Source: Desulfosarcinaceae bacterium (GTDB taxonomy: Bacteria > Desulfobacterota > Desulfobacteria > Desulfobacterales > Desulfosarcinaceae). Taken from it: 57,360 nucleotides of DNA. The notes beneath the pieces were generated by a model. The model saw only the letters and a program-made list of their open reading frames with translations. It had not been told where the DNA came from and did not search any database. The translations under genes and the position numbers were made by a program. Shown here piece after piece: positions 1 to 6,482 of this stretch (position 1 is its first letter; every line of letters begins with the position of its first letter). The stretch lies in the NCBI GenBank assembly GCA_030066015.1, contig JASJCL010000031.1:1-57360 (forward strand), read 5' to 3'.

Positions 1-127
1 GCCGGCCGTATGCCCTGGCCAGATCGCGATACATGCCGACGGTAAAGGCGTTGCGCTTGGCGGGCCGGTTGATGCCGATCTGCAGCACATGTCCCTTCTC
101 CTCGGTGGTGATGGCGGCGGTGGTCAT
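1..127 (-). CDS. Enoyl-CoA hydratase/isomerase (crotonase family), N-terminal fragment
   Basis: Only the first 42 codons lie in the window; the gene runs off the left edge. The N-terminus (MTTAAITTEEKGHVLQIGIN, then RPAKRNAF) matches the opening strand and the RPxxRNAF-type motif of crotonase-fold enoyl-CoA hydratases/isomerases. The start at 127 has a strong ribosome binding site, AAGGAG, five bases upstream. It follows the TetR gene on the same strand after 65 bases, so the two are probably co-transcribed, opposite to the ligase/dehydratase operon. By family it would hydrate or isomerise an enoyl-CoA intermediate of the pathway encoded at 1004-6108. The specific substrate cannot be read from the fragment. 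Confidence 0.8.
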   Translation of the reverse strand, partial: MTTAAITTEEKGHVLQIGINRPAKRNAFTVGMYRDLARAYGR

Positions 128-192
128 TCGAATCTCCTTGGGGCTACGGGGTCTGTCGGCCAGGGTGCCGAAGGGCACACACCGTCCGGCGC

Positions 193-816
193 TTAACAGC
201 CGCTCTGGGCGATGTAGGCCAAGAGCATGGCTTCCACGCGACCGGCGATGCGCTTCATATGGGCGATGCGTTCCGCCTCGCTGCGACCAGGGTATTTGCG
301 GAAGCTGATCAGGATGCCGCTCAGCGCCGCGAACAGGGTGTGCGCCAGCAGACGCTTATCCTCACGACAGCCCACTCTGCGCAGGACGGTCTCCAGCAGA
401 TCCATGATCTGGATCGACAGGCGGTTGAGTTTAGCGCCCGAAGCGGGGCTGATATTGCCGTGGAGGGCGAAGTGGGTGATCATGCGCCAATGGGCATCAT
501 GGGCGATGCTGTAGTCGAGGAAGCCGTCGATGAGGGCTTTGACCGGGGTTGCCGACGCCCCCTCGACAAGCTGCTTGAGAGAGGCGACGAAGGCCTGGGT
601 GTCGCGGTAGGCGGTTTCCACGAACAAGGCCTCCTGATTGGGAAAATAGGTGTAGATGGAGGACTTGGCGATGCCGGCCGCCTTGGCGATCTCGTTCATG
701 CTGACCTGGTCGTAGGTCTTGGCGCCGAAGACGGTTCTGGCGGCCTCGATGATCAGGTCTTCCCGCAGCTGGCGCTCCTGCTGCTTTAGTCGGCTGAGGG
801 TGTCGCGTTTGGTCAT
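193..816 (-). CDS. TetR-family transcriptional regulator
   Basis: This 207-residue protein has an N-terminal TetR helix-turn-helix at about residues 19-65 (LIIEAARTVFG, then MNEIAKAAGIAKSSIYTYFP), followed by a variable, mostly helical ligand-binding domain of normal TetR length. The start at 816 is preceded by GGAGGAG on the minus strand. It is divergent from the acyl-CoA ligase gene across a 187-base intergenic region that holds a promoter and an imperfect inverted repeat, the usual arrangement for a TetR repressor of a neighbouring catabolic operon. By analogy with other regulators of fatty and aromatic acid pathways, the effector is probably an acyl- or aryl-CoA; this is inference. The crotonase gene lies immediately downstream on the same strand. 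Confidence 0.88.
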   Translation of the reverse strand: MTKRDTLSRLKQQERQLREDLIIEAARTVFGAKTYDQVSMNEIAKAAGIAKSSIYTYFPNQEALFVETAYRDTQAFVASLKQLVEGASATPVKALIDGFLDYSIAHDAHWRMITHFALHGNISPASGAKLNRLSIQIMDLLETVLRRVGCREDKRLLAHTLFAALSGILISFRKYPGRSEAERIAHMKRIAGRVEAMLLAYIAQSGC

Positions 817-861
817 GGTGGCTCCTCCTTAGCACCCTCGCTTCAGCTTTGCAACGGACGG

Positions 862-890
862 TTGACATGCCGACCGGCGTTCGATATCTA
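862..890 (+). promoter_or_regulatory. Predicted sigma-70 promoter for the ligase/dehydratase operon
   Basis: A perfect -35 (TTGACA, 862-867) is followed by a 17-base spacer and TATCTA (885-890). It lies about 110 bases upstream of the ligase start and points into the operon. The -10 is only a partial match. Confidence 0.45.
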
Positions 891-894
891 GAAC
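879..894. promoter_or_regulatory. Candidate TetR operator
   Basis: The imperfect inverted repeat GTTC-N8-GAAC (6 of 8 positions pair) overlaps the predicted -10 element. A second short inverted repeat, GCCG-AC-CGGC (869-878), sits in the spacer. Overlap with the promoter between the divergent tetR and ligase genes fits a repressor site, but the palindrome is short and unproven. Confidence 0.3.
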
Positions 895-1003
895 ATCAAA
901 CTTTTACTCGACCACAATCCAGAACCTACCCAATCAAGCGCAGATGCCCGCAGAATGGACCGCTCTATCCTCGGCGGGGCCCGACGTCACAGGAGGTTTC
1001 TGA

Positions 1004-2845
1004 ATGGCAGCGGACAAGCCCTGGTTGCGCTACTACGGCGACGTTCCCACCACCATCGACTACCCACGGGTCACCATGTATGCGGCCCTCCGGCAGACGG
1101 CTGCGCGCTCGCCCGGGGCTGTGGCCTACGATTTTTTTGGTAAACAGGCCGCTTATGCGCAATTTCTGGCGGAGATCGACCGATGCGCGACTGCCCTTGC
1201 CGCCATGGAGGTGCGGCCGGGCGACCGCGTGACCATCGCCATGCCCACCTGTCCCCAGGCCATCATCTGTTTTTACGCCCTGAACAAACTGGGTGCCGTC
1301 GCCAGCATGATCCACCCCCTCTCCACGAGGACCGAAATCGAATTCTACCTCAACCTCAGCCGTAGCCGCTTCGCCCTAACCCTTGACGCCTTTTACGCCA
1401 AGTTCCAGGCGGTTCGGCCCAATACCGGGTTGGAGACGCTGATTCTCGCCCGCATCCCCGACTATCTGCCCCCCATCAAGCGCTGGGGCTTCAACCTCAC
1501 CAAGGGCCGCAAAATCGCCAAAGTTCCGCCAGATGCGGACGTGATCTGGTGGCGGACCATGATGGCCGGTTGCCCGGCTCGGGAGGCCGGTTGCCCGGCT
1601 CAGGAGGCCGGTTGCCCGGATCGGGAGGATGGTGGCCCGACGGGGAAGGGCGACGGGGACCGGGCGAATGCGGCCGATCCTTCGCCGGCGGCGGACCAGC
1701 CGCCCAAGGGAGGGCGCGATGACGGTTTCGAGGCGCTCGCCGTGATCCTCTATAGCGGCGGCACCACCGGCCGGCCCAAGGGCATCATGCTCTCCAACCG
1801 CAACTTCATCTGTGAGGGGATGCAGGTCTCCGCCTGGGGCGGCCTCAGCGAAGGCGATGCCATCCTCGCCATCTTACCGGTCTTTCATGGGTTTGGTCTG
1901 GGGGTGTGCGTCAATGCCGCTTTCATGGGCGGTGCCAAAAGCATCCTGGTGCCCCAGTTCACGCCAAAGACGGTGGCCAAGCTGATCCGGGCCAAGCGCC
2001 CCAATTTTATCGTCGGTGTGCCCACCCTTTACGAAGCACTGAACCGAGACCCCCTTTTCGGCGACACCGACCTGAGCTGTCTCAAAGCCGCCTTCTGCGG
2101 CGCCGACACCTTGCCGCGCTGCGTCAAGGAGCGCTTTGAGGAGATCGTCCGCCGGCAGGGGGGGGACACCCAGTTGCGCGAAGGGTTCGGATTGACCGAA
2201 GCGGTGACGGCCATCATGGCCATGCCGATGACCGAGTATCGCGAGAACAGCATCGGCATCCCCTTTCCCGACATGGCGGCCAAGATCGTCGCCGTGGGCA
2301 CCACCGACGAACTGCCGGCCGGAGAGGAGGGCGAGATCTGCATCAACGGTCCGGCAGTGATGATGGGCTACCTCGATCAACCCGATGAGACCGCCGGTGC
2401 CCTCCAGACCCATCCGGACGGCAGGGTATGGCTGCACACCGGCGATATCGGCCGCATGGACGAGGACGGATTCTTCTACTATCATCTGCGGCACAAGCGC
2501 CTGATCAAGTCGTCGGGAATGAATGTCTACCCGACCCAGGTGGAGGCGCAGCTCTACAAACATCCCGAGGTGCGCGAGGCCTGTGTCATTGGGGTGCCCG
2601 ACGCCAAGCAGATTGAGCGCGTCAAGGCGTTTGTCGTCCTCAAGGATCCCGCCCAGGCCGGCCCCGAGATGGCGGAAATCCTCATCGACTTCTGCCGCCA
2701 GGACCTCATCATCTGGAGCTGTCCCCGGGAGGTGACCTTCCGAGAAAGCCTGCCCCGCACCTTGGTGGGCAAGGTCGCCTATGCCGAGCTGCTGGCCGAG
2801 GAGCTGGCCAAGCTGGTCGACGGCGCCGACCTCTGCCGGGCGTAG
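1004..2845 (+). CDS. AMP-forming acyl-CoA ligase with an in-frame repeat insertion
   Basis: This 613-residue member of the ANL (acyl/aryl-CoA synthetase) superfamily would convert a carboxylic acid, ATP and CoA to acyl-CoA, AMP and PPi. Visible motifs are the phosphate loop LYSGGTTGRPKG (residues 249-260), the WLHTGD motif near 476 and the C-terminal lysine of VGKVAYAEL at K590. The start has AGGAGG at 991-996. Just before the P-loop is a roughly 50-residue Gly/Pro/Asp-rich insert built on three tandem 7-residue repeats (AGCPAxE, from residue 188), unusual for the family and making the protein longer than the common 520-560. It is the first gene of an operon with two dehydratase/reductase subunits and an activator. 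The substrate, aromatic or aliphatic, is not identifiable. Confidence 0.9.
   Translation: MAADKPWLRYYGDVPTTIDYPRVTMYAALRQTAARSPGAVAYDFFGKQAAYAQFLAEIDRCATALAAMEVRPGDRVTIAMPTCPQAIICFYALNKLGAVASMIHPLSTRTEIEFYLNLSRSRFALTLDAFYAKFQAVRPNTGLETLILARIPDYLPPIKRWGFNLTKGRKIAKVPPDADVIWWRTMMAGCPAREAGCPAQEAGCPDREDGGPTGKGDGDRANAADPSPAADQPPKGGRDDGFEALAVILYSGGTTGRPKGIMLSNRNFICEGMQVSAWGGLSEGDAILAILPVFHGFGLGVCVNAAFMGGAKSILVPQFTPKTVAKLIRAKRPNFIVGVPTLYEALNRDPLFGDTDLSCLKAAFCGADTLPRCVKERFEEIVRRQGGDTQLREGFGLTEAVTAIMAMPMTEYRENSIGIPFPDMAAKIVAVGTTDELPAGEEGEICINGPAVMMGYLDQPDETAGALQTHPDGRVWLHTGDIGRMDEDGFFYYHLRHKRLIKSSGMNVYPTQVEAQLYKHPEVREACVIGVPDAKQIERVKAFVVLKDPAQAGPEMAEILIDFCRQDLIIWSCPREVTFRESLPRTLVGKVAYAELLAEELAKLVDGADLCRA
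1565..1627 (+). repeat. Three 21-bp tandem repeats inside the ligase gene
   Basis: Three near-identical 21-base units (1565-1585, 1586-1606, 1607-1627) differ at one or two positions, followed by a degenerate fourth (1628-1648). Each unit encodes AGCPAxE in frame, so unit gain or loss would keep the reading frame. Confidence 0.9.
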
Positions 2846-2881
2846 GGAAGCGGAATTGCACACCTTTCAAGGGAGATCCAC

Positions 2882-4000
2882 ATGGATGCCATCGAGCGAT
2901 TTCGACAGGTTGTCGCCGATCCGAAAGCCTATGCACGTCGCTGGAAGGAGCGGAGCGGTGGGCCCATCATCGGCACGCTGTGCACCTACGCCCCCGAGGA
3001 GCTGATCCTAGCCGGCGGTGCATTGGCCTACCGCATCGTGGGCGGCAGTGGACGCACCGACCGGTCGGATGCCCACCTGCAGTCCTACTGCTGCAGTCTG
3101 GTCCGGGGCGCATTGGACGATGCCCTGGCCAGCGAACTCGACTTTCTCGATGGTGTCATTTTCCCCCACACCTGCGACTCCATCCAGCGCCTCTCCGACA
3201 TCTGGCGCCTCAATGCCGAGACGGGCTTCCACCTCGATGTGGTCCTCCCGGTCAAGCTCACCACAAAGAGCGCCCGTGTTTACATGGCCGCGGTGCTGGC
3301 CGAGGCCAAAATACGGCTGGCAACCCTGCTGGACCGACCCATCACGAACGCCGATCTGGAGCGGGCCATCGACACCTACAACGCCATCCGCACCACCATG
3401 GCGCGTCTCTACGCCTTGCGCCGAAAAGGGCCGGGCATCCTCTCTGGCAGCGACATGCACACCATCGTGCGGGCCTCGATGACCATGGATCGGAGCGAAT
3501 TCCTCGAAGACTTGCGCCCCCTCGTGGACTCGCTTGAAGGGCAAACCGGGGCAAAAAACCGTTCCGGTAAACGGATTTTTCTCTCCGGCGGGGTCTGCAA
3601 CCTACCCGATCTCTTCGGCGTCATCGAGGCGGCCGGCGGTCGGGTGGTGGGCGACGACCTGTGCACCGGCTCCCGGGGGCTGACGGGACAGATCGATACC
3701 TCGGAGGATCCGCTCACCGCCATCACCGACCGCTATATGCGGCGGGCCATCTGCCCGGCCAAGCACGCCGGCATCACCCGGCGGGGCGACGAACTGGTCC
3801 ATCAGGCCAAGGCCTGCGGTGCCCAAGGCGTGATCTATCTCTTCTTGAAGTTCTGCGACCCGCATGCCTTTGACCTCCCCTATCTCAAGTCCATGCTGGA
3901 CGCAGCGGGGCTGCCCAGCCTGTTAATCGAACTCGAGGAGCAAACCGAAGGCCGGGGGCAGCTGCAGACGCGCTGTGAAGCCTTTATCGAAATGCTGTAG
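2882..4000 (+). CDS. 2-hydroxyacyl-CoA dehydratase / benzoyl-CoA reductase family subunit (HgdB/BcrC-like)
   Basis: This 372-residue protein belongs to the 2-hydroxyacyl-CoA dehydratase D-component family, which also includes class I benzoyl-CoA reductase BcrB/BcrC. Such subunits carry a [4Fe-4S] cluster and form a heterodimer that takes one low-potential electron from an ATP-driven activator. Conserved cysteine contexts are present: GTLCTYAPEE (C34), SYCCSLVRG (C70, C71), PHTCDS (C98), GGVCNLPDLF, and near the C-terminus YLFLKFCDPHAFD followed by LLIELEEQ. It starts 36 bases after the ligase with an AAGGGAGA binding site. The partner subunit and activator follow. Whether it dehydrates a 2-hydroxyacyl-CoA or reduces an aryl-CoA cannot be settled from sequence. 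Confidence 0.88.
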   Translation: MDAIERFRQVVADPKAYARRWKERSGGPIIGTLCTYAPEELILAGGALAYRIVGGSGRTDRSDAHLQSYCCSLVRGALDDALASELDFLDGVIFPHTCDSIQRLSDIWRLNAETGFHLDVVLPVKLTTKSARVYMAAVLAEAKIRLATLLDRPITNADLERAIDTYNAIRTTMARLYALRRKGPGILSGSDMHTIVRASMTMDRSEFLEDLRPLVDSLEGQTGAKNRSGKRIFLSGGVCNLPDLFGVIEAAGGRVVGDDLCTGSRGLTGQIDTSEDPLTAITDRYMRRAICPAKHAGITRRGDELVHQAKACGAQGVIYLFLKFCDPHAFDLPYLKSMLDAAGLPSLLIELEEQTEGRGQLQTRCEAFIEML

Positions 4001-4043
4001 GCCGATCTATTGTTCGCAATCGCCACGGCCATAGGAGACCGGT

Positions 4044-5312
4044 ATGCCATCAGACCTCAAGCCCGTCGACGCCGCTAAGGATCGACGCAAGATCAAGTCG
4101 GTCAGGCGGATGAAGGAGATCATGACCGCCTACTACATCGACGCCAAGACGGCGTCCGACACCGGTAAAAAGGTGGCCTGGATCACCAGCGGCGGTCCGG
4201 TGGAGCCCCTCATCGCCATGGACGTGATCCCCGTCTACCCCGAAAACCACGGTGCCATGATCGGCGCCGCCAAAATGGGGGTGGACCTGTGCGAGAAGGC
4301 CGAGGCGATGGGCTACGCCAGCGACCTGTGCGCCTACGCGCGTGCCGACATCGCCTGCGCCACGGAGGACGGGGGGCCCATCGGGGGACTGCCCCGGCCC
4401 GACATGCTGATCTGCTGCAACAACATCTGCGGGACGGTGCTGAAATGGTACGAGGTCCAGGCCCGCTACTTCGGTGTGCCCCTCTTTATTCTGGACACAC
4501 CGTTCACCCACACCGAGTACAGCCCTGCCGCCAACCAATATGTGCGCGCCCAGCTGGTGGAGTACTTGTCCTTTCTTGAAACCCATTGCGGCAAAGCCTT
4601 CGACCGCGACCGGCTGACCGAAGTGGGGCGTCTCTCCGTCGCTGGGCAGAAACTCTGGCAGGCGGTCCTCCACACGACCACCCATCGCCCAGCCCCCATG
4701 AGTGCCTTCGACGCTTTCTTCCACCTGGCCCTCATTGTCACCCTGCGGGGTACCCAGACGGTGGTCGACTACTACACCGAGCTACTGGCCGAGATGGAGA
4801 CCCGGGTGGCGGAGGGGATATCGGCCGTGCCCGAAGAGCGCTTCCGCCTCCTTTGGGACAATCTGCCGGTGTGGTACCGCACCCGCTGGCTGGCGGAGAA
4901 GTTCGCCGGCCACGGCGCCTGCCTGGTGGCCGATACCTACACCTCCTCCTGGTGTGGCGCCATGCCCTATCTGGACGAGTCAGATTTTCTGGGCTCCATG
5001 GCCGAAGCGTATTCCCGCATCTACATCAATCTCGGCACCGATCTCATGGCCGACATGGTCGTTGAGATGGTGTCGACGTACCGTGCCGACGGTCTGGTGA
5101 TCCACTCCAACCGGAGCTGCAAACCCTATAGTCTGGGGCAGTATGATATCCAGCGCATCGTCCAGGAGCGCTGCGGGATCCCCTCCCTGATGATAGAGGC
5201 GGACATGACCGACGCGCGCAACTTCTCGGAAAGTCAGATCGAGACCCGGATCGATGCCTTCATGGAAATGTTGGCGACCGGATGCTCGCCTCGGTCTAGA
5301 CCATTCCCGTAA
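4044..5312 (+). CDS. 2-hydroxyacyl-CoA dehydratase / benzoyl-CoA reductase family subunit (HgdA/BcrB-like)
   Basis: This 422-residue protein is the likely second cluster-bearing subunit of the heterodimer begun at 2882. Recognisable blocks are ITSGGPVEPLIAMDVIPVYPE near the N-terminus, SDLCAYARADIA, LICCNNICGTVLKWYE, and the C-terminal HSNRSCKPYSLGQYDI followed by LMIEADMTDARNFSE, all typical of the HgdA/FldB/BcrB side of the family. The start has AGGAGA at 4033-4038. It lies 43 bases after the first subunit and 25 bases before the activator gene. Both subunits are about the expected size. The last dozen residues after the conserved domain are basic and Pro-rich and show no motif. Confidence 0.88.
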   Translation: MPSDLKPVDAAKDRRKIKSVRRMKEIMTAYYIDAKTASDTGKKVAWITSGGPVEPLIAMDVIPVYPENHGAMIGAAKMGVDLCEKAEAMGYASDLCAYARADIACATEDGGPIGGLPRPDMLICCNNICGTVLKWYEVQARYFGVPLFILDTPFTHTEYSPAANQYVRAQLVEYLSFLETHCGKAFDRDRLTEVGRLSVAGQKLWQAVLHTTTHRPAPMSAFDAFFHLALIVTLRGTQTVVDYYTELLAEMETRVAEGISAVPEERFRLLWDNLPVWYRTRWLAEKFAGHGACLVADTYTSSWCGAMPYLDESDFLGSMAEAYSRIYINLGTDLMADMVVEMVSTYRADGLVIHSNRSCKPYSLGQYDIQRIVQERCGIPSLMIEADMTDARNFSESQIETRIDAFMEMLATGCSPRSRPFP

Positions 5313-5337
5313 ACATCCTCGCCAGGAGAGCAAGCGC

Positions 5338-6108
5338 ATGATTAGCGTGGGCATCGATGTGGGGTCCATCAGCGCCAAGGCCGCCGCCATGGAGGACGGT
5401 CGCCTCCTGGGCAGCCGCGTCCTCCTCACCGGCTACAACGCCGGCAAGGCGGGAAGGGCGGTGTTCGAAGCGCTGCTGGCGGCGGTGGGCATAGCGGCCG
5501 ATCGGGTCGGCCCCATCGTGGCCACGGGATACGGCCGCAACAGCGTCGATGTCGCCCACAAGGCCGTTACCGAGATCACCTGCCACGCGGCCGGCGCCCA
5601 ATTTCAGAATCCCGCGGTGCGGTGCGTGATCGACATCGGCGGCCAGGATAGCAAAGCGATCGCCTTGGACGGCGGCGGCCGCATCAAAGACTTTGCCATG
5701 AACGACAAATGTGCCGCCGGCACGGGCCGCTTTCTGGAGGTGATGGCCCGTGCACTGGAGGTGGACCTGGACGCTTTCGGCGACCTCTCCCTGGCGGCGG
5801 ACCAGCCGGCGGCCATCAGCAGCCTGTGCACCGTCTTCGCCGAGTCGGAGGTGATCTCCCTCATCGCCAAGGGGGAGCGCCGCGAAAACATCATCGCCGG
5901 TATTCACCGCTCCATCGGTGCACGGGTGGTCGCCATGGCCAAGCGGGTCGGCCTCGCCGACCCGCTCATGATGACCGGCGGCGTGGCCATGAACATCGGT
6001 GTGGTCAAGGCCCTGGAAGAGAAAGCGGGATTGCCGGTTCAGGTGTCGCCATATGCCCAAGTCAACGGGGCGATCGGGGCGGCGTTGATTGGCGCCGGGA
6101 TGGGATGA
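5338..6108 (+). CDS. ATP-dependent activator of 2-hydroxyacyl-CoA dehydratase/benzoyl-CoA reductase (HgdC/BcrAD-like)
   Basis: This 256-residue BadF/BadG/HgdC ASKHA-fold ATPase couples ATP hydrolysis to transfer of one electron from its bridging [4Fe-4S] cluster to the dehydratase/reductase. It shows the phosphate-1 motif GIDVGSISAK (residues 5-14), DIGGQDSKAI (99-108), the cluster cysteine in MNDKCAAGTGRFLE (C125) and the second in SSLCTVFAESEV (C164), plus the adenosine-loop stretch MMTGGVAMN. The ATG at 5338 is preceded by AGGAGAG; an upstream in-frame ATG would overlap the previous gene and lacks that site. Only one activator is encoded, implying a homodimer as in dehydratases, whereas Thauera/Azoarcus benzoyl-CoA reductases use two different activator subunits. 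Confidence 0.92.
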   Translation: MISVGIDVGSISAKAAAMEDGRLLGSRVLLTGYNAGKAGRAVFEALLAAVGIAADRVGPIVATGYGRNSVDVAHKAVTEITCHAAGAQFQNPAVRCVIDIGGQDSKAIALDGGGRIKDFAMNDKCAAGTGRFLEVMARALEVDLDAFGDLSLAADQPAAISSLCTVFAESEVISLIAKGERRENIIAGIHRSIGARVVAMAKRVGLADPLMMTGGVAMNIGVVKALEEKAGLPVQVSPYAQVNGAIGAALIGAGMG

Positions 6109-6169
6109 GGGTCGATCCGCGCGTCATTGCGTCATTTCAGGTTGCGGGGAGGGGCGTCCCAAAAATCAG

Positions 6170-6216
6170 TTGACTTTCATCTGCGCTTACGCCAAAAGAG
6201 GAACACTAAATACGAT
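6170..6216 (+). promoter_or_regulatory. Candidate trp promoter region
   Basis: TTGACT (6170-6175) is a good -35, but 17 bases on is only CAAAAG. Alternatively TTACGC (6187-6192) with an 18-base spacer leads to TACGAT (6211-6216). Either would start transcription shortly before trpL. No TrpR-box palindrome was seen. Confidence 0.3.
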
Positions 6217-6235
6217 TCAGCGTCAAAAGGTAACC

Positions 6236-6310
6236 ATGTCTCGACTTCAGACCCCAGCAGCAATGCACATTCACACCGGCCGTTTCTGGTGGTGGCAGGC
6301 CAATCTGTAA
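6236..6310 (+). CDS. trpL: trp operon leader peptide
   Basis: This open frame of 24 codons plus stop has an AAAAGG binding site five bases upstream. Codons 18-20 are three consecutive TGG (6287-6295) inside GRFWWWQANL, followed four codons later by TAA. Tandem Trp codons near the end of a short peptide directly upstream of trpE are the hallmark of ribosome-mediated trp attenuation. When charged tRNA-Trp is scarce the ribosome stalls here and frees downstream RNA to form an antiterminator. No other function of the peptide is expected. The following hairpin and terminator support the assignment. Confidence 0.92.
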   Translation: MSRLQTPAAMHIHTGRFWWWQANL

Positions 6311-6324
6311 AGGTATGCCTGCTG
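6293..6324 (+). promoter_or_regulatory. Leader 1:2 hairpin overlapping the trpL Trp codons
   Basis: GCAGGC (6295-6300) pairs perfectly with GCCTGC (6317-6322), extended outwards by two G-U pairs into the third Trp codon. Ribosome position on trpL would decide whether this pause-type hairpin forms. Confidence 0.6.
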
Positions 6325-6350
6325 GTCTTGAGTTGACATAAACGACATCG

Positions 6351-6387
6351 AAGGATCCGGGCACACCGACAAGGCCCCGCGATCCTT
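6351..6387 (+). promoter_or_regulatory. Second leader hairpin, possible antiterminator element
   Basis: AAGGATC (6351-6357) pairs exactly with GATCCTT (6381-6387), with an inner GGG/CCC pairing possible. It lies between the 1:2 hairpin and the terminator. Its role, antiterminator or independent stem, is not resolved by eye. Confidence 0.4.
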
Positions 6388-6413
6388 TTTCATTTTCCGG
6401 AGCACCAAACACG

Positions 6414-6442
6414 GGTCGCGGCAGCCGCCGCGGCCTTTTTTT
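6414..6442 (+). terminator. trp attenuator terminator
   Basis: GGTCGCGGC (6414-6422) and GCCGCGGCC (6427-6435) pair along nine positions (one G-U) around an AGCC loop, followed by seven T (6436-6442). It is a canonical rho-independent terminator 41 bases before trpE. Confidence 0.9.
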
Positions 6443-6482
6443 ATGCCGGGGCGAATCGTCAGCGGCCCGAGAGCGACCAAAG

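Larger units (their letters stand above)
6109..6482 (+). promoter_or_regulatory. trp operon leader region
   Basis: This 374-base stretch between the activator gene and trpE contains a promoter region, a leader peptide gene with three consecutive Trp codons, alternative hairpins and a rho-independent terminator 41 bases before trpE. Together they form a complete transcription attenuator of the ribosome-mediated type. Confidence 0.85.

Noticed and set aside
1874-2863. 329-codon minus-strand open frame opposite the ligase
   Set aside because: The ligase frame carries P-loop and catalytic lysine motifs; the opposite frame has none.
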